Below, in pieces: positions 1 through 7,600 of a stretch of DNA of 44,250 nt. Each line of letters begins with the position of its first letter. Positions within the stretch are counted from its first letter, which is position 1. Source of the stretch: a virus. A program made the translations under genes and the position numbers. The notes below the pieces were generated by a model. It made no database searches. It worked only from the letters and a program-made list of their open reading frames with translations, and was not told the origin of the DNA. The stretch covers positions 315-44,564 of the IMG/VR virus record IMGVR_UViG_3300030060_003124. One strand, written 5' to 3'.

Positions 1-1553
1 ATGACATACTAAAACTAGGTGTAAAAGAAGAACATATTAATGTATGGTTTTCTGGTAGAGGTTTTCATATACATCTACCAAACATTTATGGTTTTGAACC
101 AAGCAGCAATATTGCTGCACAAGTTAAAGCTACAATGCAAAGAGACTTTGCTAAATACATAGATAATATCTACGACAATACTAGACTTATTCGTGCTAGT
201 TATTCTCTTAACAAAAAATCTAATAGGTATAAAGTTCCCTTGCCTTTGGTAGCAGTAACTACTAATCAATGGGCATACTCTGAAGTATTGGACTTCGCTA
301 AAACCAATTCTAAAATGTATGCACATAGTAAGTTACCTGATAAGGTAAGTGAGCTTTATCCTAATCTCCTTCCACATATACCTAGTAAGAAAAATGAAAA
401 GATAACAAAAGCTATTTTTACTAATGTAAAATACAAACCAACAAAACATATTACATGTATACAACATATGTATAATGCTGGATATGTACATGGTCATAGA
501 CATAAGCATTTGTTACGTCTTGCTAGTTTATGGATTACCAAGTTTGGTTTTCCTAAAGAAGCAGTTATGAGTATGGCTAGAACATGGAACAATTCATTGA
601 CACAACCATTGCCAAACGAAGAAGTTAGTTCTGTATTACGCAGTATAACTACTAAAGATGGATACAATTATAGTTGTAGAGATGAAGTACTTTCAAGATA
701 TTGTGACAGTAAATGTACTCTATATAAATACAAAGATCTGGATGATAATGTAGCAGCAGTTAACTCTAGTCAAATGGCACAAATATTACTAGAAGCTTAC
801 ACAGAAGACTTTACTAATAGGTCATTTAACATAAAGGATATATTTCCGTTTATGACACAAGACTATGTAGTTAAGTGTGGTGAGCTTGTTGTACTAACAG
901 GTGATACTAAACTAGGTAAAACTGCTTTCTGGCAGTATATTATTGCTAACATTGACATACCAACTTTGTTCTTGTCCTTAGAAGTACAAGCTAAACTAAT
1001 GGCTAGACGTTTTTATCAAATTGCATTAGGTAAAAGTAAAGAACAAATAGAAGATATGTTTATTGCTGGTAATACTAATGTAATAGAAGAAGCTGTAAAT
1101 AAACTTGCACATCTAGAAATTATAGATGCTAGTGTAGCACCTGATGTAAGTCAGTATGCTGAAATGATAGATAAACATGATGTTAAAATTATTGTAGTAG
1201 ATACACTAGACGTAGTTCAAGCTAAGTTTGCTAAAAAAGAACCATTGCAACAGCAGATATATATTATTAATGCTCTTAAGAACCTTGCTGTCGAGAAAGA
1301 CATTATTGTACTTGCAGTTAATCATTTATCCAAAACTGCAAGCTACAGACATAAAGAAGGTGAAGAGCTTGATGTATATAGTGCAAAAGGTGCTAGTGAC
1401 GTAGCACAAAAGTCAGACAAAATAATAGCGTTTATGGGTAATAAACAAAGTAAAAAACGTAAGATTAAATCTCTTGCATCGCGTGACGAGTCAGACTTTG
1501 AAATAGTCACAGCATTTGACTGGAAAACATTTAGTTTTTCTAAATATGCATAA
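1..1553 (+). CDS. Primase-helicase, C-terminal part (AEP primase / PriL-like Cys domain / RecA-DnaB-type helicase), 5' end cut by window
   Basis: The reading frame is open from base 3, so the gene starts outside the window; the N-terminal piece is at 43988-44250. Seen: the AEP (archaeo-eukaryotic primase) motif II SGRGFHIH at about 51-74; a motif III-like Asp (codon 174-176) followed by TRLIRASYSLNKKS, as in PriS-like enzymes; four Cys (codons 456, 675, 702, 714) spaced as in the PriL C-terminal Fe-S domain, overlapping a PriCT-like helical segment with WNNSLTQPLPNEEV; then Walker A GDTKLGKT (900-923) and Walker B IIVVDT (Asp at 1200-1202) of a RecA/DnaB-like helicase, ending with a NHLSK segment. 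Inferred role: makes primers and unwinds the phage replication fork. Fe-S binding is an inference from cysteine spacing. First gene of the replication run that continues to 4564. Confidence 0.85.
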   Translation, partial: DILKLGVKEEHINVWFSGRGFHIHLPNIYGFEPSSNIAAQVKATMQRDFAKYIDNIYDNTRLIRASYSLNKKSNRYKVPLPLVAVTTNQWAYSEVLDFAKTNSKMYAHSKLPDKVSELYPNLLPHIPSKKNEKITKAIFTNVKYKPTKHITCIQHMYNAGYVHGHRHKHLLRLASLWITKFGFPKEAVMSMARTWNNSLTQPLPNEEVSSVLRSITTKDGYNYSCRDEVLSRYCDSKCTLYKYKDLDDNVAAVNSSQMAQILLEAYTEDFTNRSFNIKDIFPFMTQDYVVKCGELVVLTGDTKLGKTAFWQYIIANIDIPTLFLSLEVQAKLMARRFYQIALGKSKEQIEDMFIAGNTNVIEEAVNKLAHLEIIDASVAPDVSQYAEMIDKHDVKIIVVDTLDVVQAKFAKKEPLQQQIYIINALKNLAVEKDIIVLAVNHLSKTASYRHKEGEELDVYSAKGASDVAQKSDKIIAFMGNKQSKKRKIKSLASRDESDFEIVTAFDWKTFSFSKYA

Positions 1554-1559
1554 ACAATA

Positions 1560-1595
1560 ATAAATAGGGGAAGTATAACAGCTTTCCCTATTTAT
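1560..1595 (+). terminator. Hairpin after primase-helicase gene
   Basis: A 14-bp inverted repeat (ATAAATAGGGGAAG against CTTTCCCTATTTAT, one G-U pair) with an 8-nt loop lies just after the helicase stop. It is followed by an AT-rich stretch with no clean T-run, so it may be a weak terminator, an mRNA 3' stabiliser or a processing site. Confidence 0.5.
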
Positions 1596-1613
1596 AAATA
1601 AATAAAGGGTACT

Positions 1614-1850
1614 ATGAAAAATGCAACACATTACACTATATTAGGTGTACCAATAGTAAAAATTACAAAAAGAGTAGATAGTGACGGAACCAATACCTAT
1701 CATAGTAATAGAATAATATTGTTTAATTTGTTTTTGTTTGGAGCAGGATATGCCTCACAAAAAGAAAGTGAACATATACATTTTAACGTAGGAATTACAA
1801 AGTTTGAATTACTTTGGAGTTTCTGCATAAGAAAAAGGTGGTTATTATGA
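1614..1850 (+). CDS. Hypothetical protein (78 aa)
   Basis: Function not recognised. It starts 60 bp after the helicase, behind the hairpin at 1560-1595, with a modest AAAGGG ribosome site. The protein is mixed polar and hydrophobic, with a central hydrophobic stretch (ILFNLFLFGAGY) that could be one membrane segment or a beta strand, and a basic end (RKRW). The stop overlaps the next start as ATGA (1847-1850), so translation is probably coupled to the next gene. Confidence 0.55.
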   Translation: MKNATHYTILGVPIVKITKRVDSDGTNTYHSNRIILFNLFLFGAGYASQKESEHIHFNVGITKFELLWSFCIRKRWLL

Positions 1851-2032
1851 AAATATATCCTAATTTAAAATCAACTAAAATGCAGCAATTAATATCATTA
1901 TTAGGTGATTTAGAACATACAGACAGGCAAAGAATGTCTAGAGATGGTCAAGAAATACTAGATAATATATTTGAATTATTAGGTATGCCTAAGTATGATG
2001 ACATGATAAAAGCAGCAGAGGAAGAAGAATGA
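1847..2032 (+). CDS. Small acidic hypothetical protein (61 aa)
   Basis: Function unknown. The start at 1847 is preferred over an in-frame ATG at 1814 because AGGTGG sits just upstream and it makes an ATGA overlap with the previous stop. The product is helical and ends in an acidic tail (KAAEEEE). It overlaps the next gene by 4 bp (ATGA at 2029-2032). Part of the run of tiny coupled genes downstream of the primase-helicase. Confidence 0.6.
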   Translation: MKIYPNLKSTKMQQLISLLGDLEHTDRQRMSRDGQEILDNIFELLGMPKYDDMIKAAEEEE

Positions 2033-2223
2033 TGGCTAAAGAAGATTGGAACGTAGTTAAACGTAAACGAGGTACAGAAGTATTCGTTGGCAACGGATAT
2101 AAAGAAATATTCATTGGACACTCTGATGAAATGACATCACATGAATCACACAGAACTACTGTTCTTATTGCTCATATAATTAGAAAAGCATTAAATAAGG
2201 ATAATCCATATGAGCGGAGGTAG
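2029..2223 (+). CDS. Hypothetical protein (64 aa)
   Basis: Function unknown. The start overlaps the previous stop (ATGATGG gives two possible ATGs, 2029 or 2032). The short basic protein contains a VVKRKRGTEVFVGNGYKE segment resembling a small beta-hairpin domain and a helical end (HIIRKALNK). It overlaps the nuclease gene by 14 bp, so the two are probably translated together. Confidence 0.55.
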   Translation: MMAKEDWNVVKRKRGTEVFVGNGYKEIFIGHSDEMTSHESHRTTVLIAHIIRKALNKDNPYERR

Positions 2224-2536
2224 AGCTGCCAAACAAAAAGGCAATAGAGTAGAACGAGAATGTGTCAATCTAGCAAAAGGTTTTGGTTTTGAATCACGCA
2301 GAGCGTGGGGTTCAGATGGAAGATCTTTAGGTTGGCACGAAGAAGTAGATATGGTAATAGATTTACCAAAGTCAGAACCATATAAGTTTCAAGTCAAAGC
2401 TCGTAAAAAAATTGGTGACCTGTATAAACCTTGTGATGATGTCTATGGACAAATTATAAAGGAAGATAGAGGAGAACCATTGGTAACTATACGTTACAAA
2501 GACTTCTTACTGCTGTTAAAAAAAATAACAGGGTAG
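2210..2536 (+). CDS. Hjc-like Holliday junction resolvase / PD-(D/E)XK nuclease
   Basis: The 108-aa protein has the archaeal Hjc-type layout: a basic Gly-rich start and KGNRVERE (catalytic-type Glu), then RRAWGSDGRS, then EEVDMVID (Asp) and FQVKARKK (the E/Q-x-K element), giving the E...D...Q-x-K set of PD-(D/E)XK enzymes. Family role: a metal-dependent nuclease that cuts four-way or branched DNA. Inferred role: resolving recombination or replication intermediates made by the ERF pathway before packaging. The ATG lies inside the preceding gene. Gln replaces the more usual Glu before x-K, which is seen in some members. A different nuclease subfamily cannot be excluded. Confidence 0.7.
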   Translation: MSGGRAAKQKGNRVERECVNLAKGFGFESRRAWGSDGRSLGWHEEVDMVIDLPKSEPYKFQVKARKKIGDLYKPCDDVYGQIIKEDRGEPLVTIRYKDFLLLLKKITG

Positions 2537-2620
2537 AAGAGATGTCTCTTATTGACATAGAATTTAATCAACAATAGTGGATTTGGATTACTATTAATCG
2601 TAAGAGGCTGATAAATGAAA

Positions 2621-2653
2621 GAGGTGGTGCTGGTTGGCGCTAAGTACCACCTC
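2621..2653 (+). other. Hairpin in 135-bp intergenic gap
   Basis: GAGGTGGT (2621-2628) and ACCACCTC (2646-2653) are perfect 8-bp complements around a 17-nt loop. No T-run follows. AAGGAG for the next gene comes 8 bp later. It could be an mRNA stability or processing hairpin between the nuclease and the next small gene. Confidence 0.4.
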
Positions 2654-2671
2654 AACAACTAAGGAGATAAA

Positions 2672-2851
2672 ATGAATAAACATATCCAATCAGAAATAGA
2701 AGATATAACTAGTATCTTAAACCATGTGGAAAGTTTTACATCATGTCCTCATGTTAAAGATGCAGTACCATTACTTAAAATAAAATATAATCGTGTAAAG
2801 GAATATATAAATGACTCACATAATAGAGAGCTATTTGGAAAGGACTACTAA
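2672..2851 (+). CDS. Small hypothetical protein (59 aa)
   Basis: Begins MNKHIQSEIEDITSILNH and ends ELFGKDY. It is helical and probably a small coiled-coil or helical bundle; function not recognised. Support comes from a strong AAGGAG at 2661-2666 with good spacing and from codon use matching its neighbours. The 3' end overlaps the next gene by 41 bp. Confidence 0.55.
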   Translation: MNKHIQSEIEDITSILNHVESFTSCPHVKDAVPLLKIKYNRVKEYINDSHNRELFGKDY

Positions 2852-3068
2852 AGAAAAAGTAGTCAATGGAACTGGTAGAAAGACTTGTGCATTAGATAAA
2901 AAGGCAGATAAATTAATAAAACATTGTAGACAATGTAAACGTTGCTGGGAACCAGTATGTAAACCTGACAGTTCTAAAACACAATTCATATGGTACAATG
3001 ACTTTCCTGCATACGGAAAGGAGATTGAAACATGTCCTACATGTCAAATGAAGAACAAAAACAATTAG
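2811..3068 (+). CDS. Small zinc-ribbon-like protein (85 aa)
   Basis: Contains clustered Cys/His: HCRQCKRCWEPVC in the middle and CPTC near the end. This suggests a zinc-binding knuckle of the kind found in phage DNA- or RNA-binding or host-takeover proteins. The first 40 residues are basic and helical. It starts inside the previous gene (41-bp overlap) with no strong ribosome site of its own, and overlaps the next gene by 37 bp. The exact function is unknown. Confidence 0.55.
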   Translation: MTHIIESYLERTTKEKVVNGTGRKTCALDKKADKLIKHCRQCKRCWEPVCKPDSSKTQFIWYNDFPAYGKEIETCPTCQMKNKNN

Positions 3069-3190
3069 AAGAAATGTTATCAAAAGCAATCGAGGGATAC
3101 GATAAAATTTTAACAACTAACGCAGATAGCGGCACAATTAAAAAAATTGCTAAAGAACATTTAGATAGAATAATACATAACAAAAAATAG
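3032..3190 (+). CDS. Small hypothetical protein (52 aa)
   Basis: A short helical protein starting MSYMSNEEQKQLEEML and ending in a basic tail. It is supported by AAAGGAG at 3016-3022 and starts inside the end of the zinc-ribbon gene. The AGGAGG that follows its stop belongs to the next gene. Function unknown. Confidence 0.5.
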   Translation: MSYMSNEEQKQLEEMLSKAIEGYDKILTTNADSGTIKKIAKEHLDRIIHNKK

Positions 3191-3198
3191 GAGGTGTT

Positions 3199-3411
3199 AT
3201 GAAAACATATTATTTTACTGCAACTGCTCATGCATGGGTAACTGCACCTGACGAGCAGGATGATGATAAAATGGTAGAGTGGATTTTAGAAGATCCCTTA
3301 AGACATATAATAGAAGACCCAGATATAGATATAGAAGACTTATCTGTAGGTCAAAATGGTAATTGGAAATGGCTTATTGAAGGCAATCCAGTAAGAAGTG
3401 TAATAAAATAA
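3199..3411 (+). CDS. Acidic hypothetical protein (70 aa)
   Basis: Strong AGGAGG ribosome site 8 bp upstream of the ATG. The protein starts with a beta-like segment (KTYYFTATAHAWV) and is otherwise acidic (DDDK, EDPDIDIEDLS). Small acidic early phage proteins sometimes mimic DNA or bind host enzymes, but nothing in the sequence proves that here. It sits directly before the histone-fold candidate. Confidence 0.6.
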   Translation: MKTYYFTATAHAWVTAPDEQDDDKMVEWILEDPLRHIIEDPDIDIEDLSVGQNGNWKWLIEGNPVRSVIK

Positions 3412-3421
3412 TGGAGGTATT

Positions 3422-3616
3422 ATGACTAAACAAGATATTAAACAAATCTTTAAAAACGAAAAAGTGCAGCTAGGTGCTGGTGCTTTAGAAGTTATTGAAG
3501 ATGAACTTAGAAGAAAAGTAAGAACAATGGCAGCTCGATGCACATTAGGTAATGTAAAACGTCTTACACCTGAGTTAATATGGATTGCATTAGGAAAGCC
3601 TAATCAATTTGTCTAG
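3422..3616 (+). CDS. Candidate histone-fold protein (64 aa)
   Basis: The layout fits a single minimal histone fold: a short first helix (about residues 2-13), a long central helix (about 18-41, from GALEVIEDELRRKV to MAARC), a loop carrying an Arg-Thr pair (NVKRLTP, 44-50) and a last helix (PELIWIALGK). Archaeal and bacterial histones have the same long-helix, R-x-T loop, short-helix pattern. If right, it would be a DNA-binding or compacting protein, or a CBF/NF-Y-like regulator, probably dimeric. It has a GGAGG ribosome site and overlaps the next gene by 8 bp. The fold is inferred from pattern only; a small HTH-like protein is the alternative. Confidence 0.5.
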   Translation: MTKQDIKQIFKNEKVQLGAGALEVIEDELRRKVRTMAARCTLGNVKRLTPELIWIALGKPNQFV

Positions 3617-3797
3617 TATAAATAAAAAGGTTGCTACGCTCATACAAGAACGCCTTGATAAAGGTGCAAAAAAGTATGGGCGTGACATACCTTTAAACGA
3701 TAAAAGAGATTTCTTGCAAGAATCAATAGAAGAAGCATTAGACAATGCTATATATCTTGCATGTTATTTAATACAAATAAAAAAGGGTATAAAATGA
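3609..3797 (+). CDS. MazG-like / all-alpha NTP pyrophosphatase-type small protein (62 aa, TTG start)
   Basis: Starts at TTG inside the previous gene; no ATG is available in frame near the start. The core RLDKGAKKYGRDIPL ... ESIEEALDNAIYL resembles the short phage proteins of the dATP/dGTP diphosphohydrolase or MazG-like group, where an E-x-x-E-x-x-D type helix binds magnesium. Inferred role: nucleotide-pool housekeeping. It is shorter than full MazG domains, so catalysis is uncertain. The stop overlaps the next ATG (ATGA at 3794-3797). Confidence 0.5.
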   Translation: MSSINKKVATLIQERLDKGAKKYGRDIPLNDKRDFLQESIEEALDNAIYLACYLIQIKKGIK

Positions 3798-4030
3798 AAT
3801 TAACATATTATGTTAAAAAACAAATAGATAGTAAAGATATAACAAATATACATATTGCAGGTACTAAATTGGATGATTATCCAGATTTATCAAATGCATA
3901 TATAGCTAATGTATGTCATAAACATATTACACTTACAGCAGAGGAATGTGAATCATTACAACATGAAAATGATGAATGGTTTTACGAACTAGCATTAGAA
4001 AAAGCTAGGGAGGGCAATCATGGGTTATAG
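3794..4030 (+). CDS. Hypothetical protein (78 aa)
   Basis: Function unknown. An in-frame ATG at 3761 is rejected because 3794 has an AAAAGGG site and an ATGA overlap with the previous stop. The N-terminal part has a beta-like run (KLTYYVKKQIDSKD) and the rest is acidic and helical (LTAEECESLQHENDEW). It overlaps the next gene by 11 bp. Confidence 0.6.
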   Translation: MKLTYYVKKQIDSKDITNIHIAGTKLDDYPDLSNAYIANVCHKHITLTAEECESLQHENDEWFYELALEKAREGNHGL

Positions 4031-4415
4031 GTCAGAAATATGTGCAGGTGTACCAATAGAAGATAGAGATAAAGCATTAGCTATTATAGATGAATGGGAT
4101 GCTATAGGTACAGGTATGTTAGATAGATTCTGGGATAAAAACCCAGATGGCAGTAGTAAAGACCCAGTAGAATACTTTTATATGCAAGCTGACTACTGGA
4201 AATGGTATGACACTTTTGAAGATGTTGCAGCATTTGAAAAGTTTATACTTGATAATGATAACAGATTCTTAACCTGTTTAGGAGAAGATGGTGCGCATCA
4301 TACTAACTATGGTGATTCAACAATGCATGACATATATGTAGTATCAACACTAGCTTTAGAAGGTAATATTAAATGGCAACATAAACGTGATAATGAACGT
4401 TGGAATAAAATATGA
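4020..4415 (+). CDS. Conserved phage hypothetical protein beginning MGYRSE (131 aa)
   Basis: The N-terminus MGYRSEICAGVP recalls a small family of phage proteins starting MGYRS(D/E), which has no established function. The protein is rich in Trp/Tyr and acidic residues (DYWKWYDTFEDVAAFEKF) and looks like a compact alpha/beta fold. An AGGGA ribosome site lies inside the preceding gene. Its stop overlaps the start of the following membrane micro-protein (ATGA). It is the penultimate gene of the plus-strand block. Confidence 0.65.
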   Translation: MGYRSEICAGVPIEDRDKALAIIDEWDAIGTGMLDRFWDKNPDGSSKDPVEYFYMQADYWKWYDTFEDVAAFEKFILDNDNRFLTCLGEDGAHHTNYGDSTMHDIYVVSTLALEGNIKWQHKRDNERWNKI

Positions 4416-4564
4416 TTATTTTATCAGTATGGGAATGGGTGCTAAATATATTTTTATTGAGTACGTCTGCGTTTGTATTTGTAATTAGTATGTATATGCT
4501 TGCACTTTTTATGTATATATTAGCAGATTTTGCTAATTGGGTTATAAATAAAAAACGCTCTTAA
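4412..4564 (+). CDS. Membrane micro-protein (50 aa)
   Basis: After MIILSVWEW comes a hydrophobic stretch to about residue 43 (including LLSTSAFVFVISMYMLALF) that makes one long or two short membrane helices, followed by a basic end (NKKRS), fitting a Cys-free inner-membrane peptide. Start and stop are coupled to the previous gene by ATGA. It is the last gene before the convergent hairpin. Role unknown; superinfection exclusion or membrane remodelling are possibilities only. Confidence 0.55.
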   Translation: MIILSVWEWVLNIFLLSTSAFVFVISMYMLALFMYILADFANWVINKKRS

Positions 4565-4578
4565 ACACCCTAAAAAAC

Positions 4579-4635
4579 ACTAGGCGAGTGTTATATCGAC
4601 AAGACTAATAATCTGTCCATATAACGCTCCCTAGT
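4579..4635. terminator. Long hairpin between convergent operons (putative bidirectional terminator)
   Basis: ACTAGG-GAG-GTTATAT and its near-perfect complement ending CTCCCTAGT (4619-4635) enclose an inner GACA/TGTC pair, giving a long stem-loop in the 101-bp gap between the last plus-strand gene and the end of the giant minus-strand gene. No strong T-run is seen on either side, so it may act by stalling or as a 3' RNA protector. Confidence 0.55.
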
Positions 4636-4665
4636 GGCGTTAAGTGACCCCATAGTAGCTTCTAT

Positions 4666-7600
4666 TTACTCACCTAAAGTTTCTTCTATCCTACTTTTTT
4701 GTCTACTTCTACGTCTTTCCCTTTCAAGTCTAGACTTCATTTGATTTACAGGTAATCTTAAAAATATTTCCCCAGCTCTTTCTGGTCTTTCTGAAAACTG
4801 AACAAGTTGTCTTACACCTCTTCCAAAAGGAAACATAGTATATGCTGTATAAGAACTAAATTTTTCCCAGTCACCAGTCAGCAGCTCTATTGCTGCATCA
4901 GGTATTCTAGCAACAGGTGGCTTTAATAATTGTAATGCTCCTAACTTGCTACCCCAGAATGCCATATCTCTTTCACGCTTGTCTCCATATAAACTATCTG
5001 CTATAGATTGAAATGTATCTAATGGTGGTGCTAATGCAGTATCAAAAATACTAAACATAAATGCACTACCCAATGCGAACATAAACAAGTCAATCATATA
5101 TGTATCTTTAAATCTTTCGTACTCTGGTGTACCTTCTTTAAATCCATATAACTTAGCTTGCCTATAAAATTCTTTTCTTGTTCTTACGGAATTCCAAACA
5201 AACAATTTAAACCTAGATAATACTTTACCAACAGCAGTTCTCATGAATGCAGGTCTTGCAGAATTTTGATAAAGGAATTGAGTATTTTCTATACCTCTCA
5301 TTGCCATGTCAAAAACAAAAGGATCTTCTATAGATAACTCTCTTCCTTCAGCTCCAAACTTTTTTACTGCTTGCATTGCATGTGCAGTAAACGCATTTAA
5401 TCTGTTTATGCGTTCAGAGTTCTGCATAAAGAACGAGCCATATTTAACCATAGTATCCATTACGTTGTATTTTCTTACAACTTCCATAACACTTAAATTT
5501 GGATTTTTACTTTTTGCTGCAGTTGTTATTTCTCGTTTAAATGTTGATAAATTAACACCAGCTTTCTTTAATCCTGACCTAAGTCTTGGATTAACATCAA
5601 ACTCATTCTGTATAAATGCATCAATAACACCTCGCTCTTCAAGGTATTGTAATAATTCTTTTCTATTCTTAGCAGTTTTACCATTATTAAGTTTTACAAC
5701 TTCATTGCCTTTACCATCAGTTAATAACATGTCATATATTTTTTTATTGCTGTAACTATCAGCAAAGTTTCTAATACCTGCACTACCAATAGTCATAGCA
5801 CTACCACTAAATATATTAGTTGCCCATGTTCCTGTGTTTGCTAACAAACTCATTAATTGATATTGTGCTTCCATTCTACCTAATTCATGTAATTTACGAC
5901 TAAAATACTCTTTTCTTGCTTCCTTACTTTTAGGAGCATGTTTAAAGAAAGGAGAGCTTACACCTTTATTTTGATAATACTTTTCAAATATGTTAATTAC
6001 ATTTTCATCAGAAGTTAAATAGAACAAATTTCTTTTATCTTTTAATTTTAATGGACTTTTAGGACTTACCATTTCTGTTGAAAAATATGATTGATGTCCT
6101 AATATACTTTGTAAATATAATTTTACATAGTCTGCCCAAACTTCTACAGGATTTTTATAATCAGAACCTTTTAATTGTTCTTGTTCTGCTTTAGATACTT
6201 TATATCTTGTTCTAGGATTTCTAGTTAGCCTATGAACCATATTATTAATTTCATACTGACCTTTTATAGCAGTAGCATTATTATAATAACTGCCAACAAG
6301 TTTATCTAAATACAATTTAAATATAAAAGGACTCTTATCAAATCCTGGCATATCTACGACTCTATTCTTTAGATTACCAACAAGACTACCTTGACTAGTA
6401 AATTGTACATTTAAATCTGATTCCATTATCTTACTAGGTTCTATTAATTCACCATAAGCAAAAAACTCTTCAGCACCTGCAAGTTTATTTTCTTGCTGTC
6501 TATTATACTCTAAGAATGCTCTATCAGCTCTTTGAGCTGCCATCTCTGGAGTTAATCCTTTAGCTATAGCCTTTGAGTAAGTATCACCATATATATCATT
6601 AGCTTTATTTTCTATAAAAGTAACAATCTCTCTTGCAGATTTTTTAGTAGCACCAAAGTTCATGTGAGGCATATAGCTAGTAACATCACGCTGTCCTATG
6701 CCTTTCATAAATTGATGCATCTTGTCTCTATATACAAAACTATCTTTTTGTCTAAAAGCTTCTTTCTCTAATCTTGTACCAAGCATGGTCTTACTAAATT
6801 CTATTTCATTTAATATAGCTTCTTCCATTTTTAATTCACGCTGATAACGTTTAATACCATCTATACCTACAGTTCTAATTACTTCTGGTTTATTTATATT
6901 GTTGTTATCAATTACAGTTCTTCTAAAATGTTGTAAATCCATTTTACCATCTGCATTCCATCTCATATATTTATTTAATACTCCACCAGTAGACCTATAC
7001 CATGACTGGAAATCTTTATCCATTACCCAAGTACCATCTGCATCAGTTGCCTTAATACCTTTAGAATCTTTTGTATAAATTAAATCATGCATACCTTTAA
7101 AAAATTCTGTAACAGGTTTATTAAGAGCTTCTATCTGTGCTAATTTTTTTGGGTCACTAGGAACAATCCCTTTTTCTCTAAAATCAAACAACTCTTCAAC
7201 AAGCTTTGTTCTCTCTTCTGTACCATATTTATTTAATTCTTTTTCAATATTCTTATAATATTTATTCTCATAGTATACTATATCTTTGCTAATACTTCTT
7301 TCATTAGCTCCATGATACCTAGCTATTTCTCCTATAGGACTTGTAAAAAAGAATATAGGTTTTCTTACAGGCTCAGTACTACCAGCTGTTTTAACAGGAG
7401 CAAAATATTGAAAGTATTTATTAATAAGACCTTTAGTAGCCATCTTTTCATCTGCAAAACGAGGATCTCTATACCAATAACTTAAATCAAACTTTAATCT
7501 ATTAGGGTCTTGAATGCCTTTAAAGTATCTATTAATAGCAACAATATCTTGCATTGTCATAGTACTAGCTTCTCTGTATTTATTGCCACCAGATAATATA

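Noticed and set aside
1814-2032. Earlier start for the 61-aa gene (1814), and similar earlier start at 3761
   Set aside because: Later ATGs have ribosome sites and ATGA overlaps with the previous stops.
5306-5755. 149-codon plus-strand open frame within the giant gene
   Set aside because: It lies antisense to a continuous 2883-codon frame, has no ribosome site and a composition that mirrors the real gene (Leu/Ser/Phe-rich shadow).
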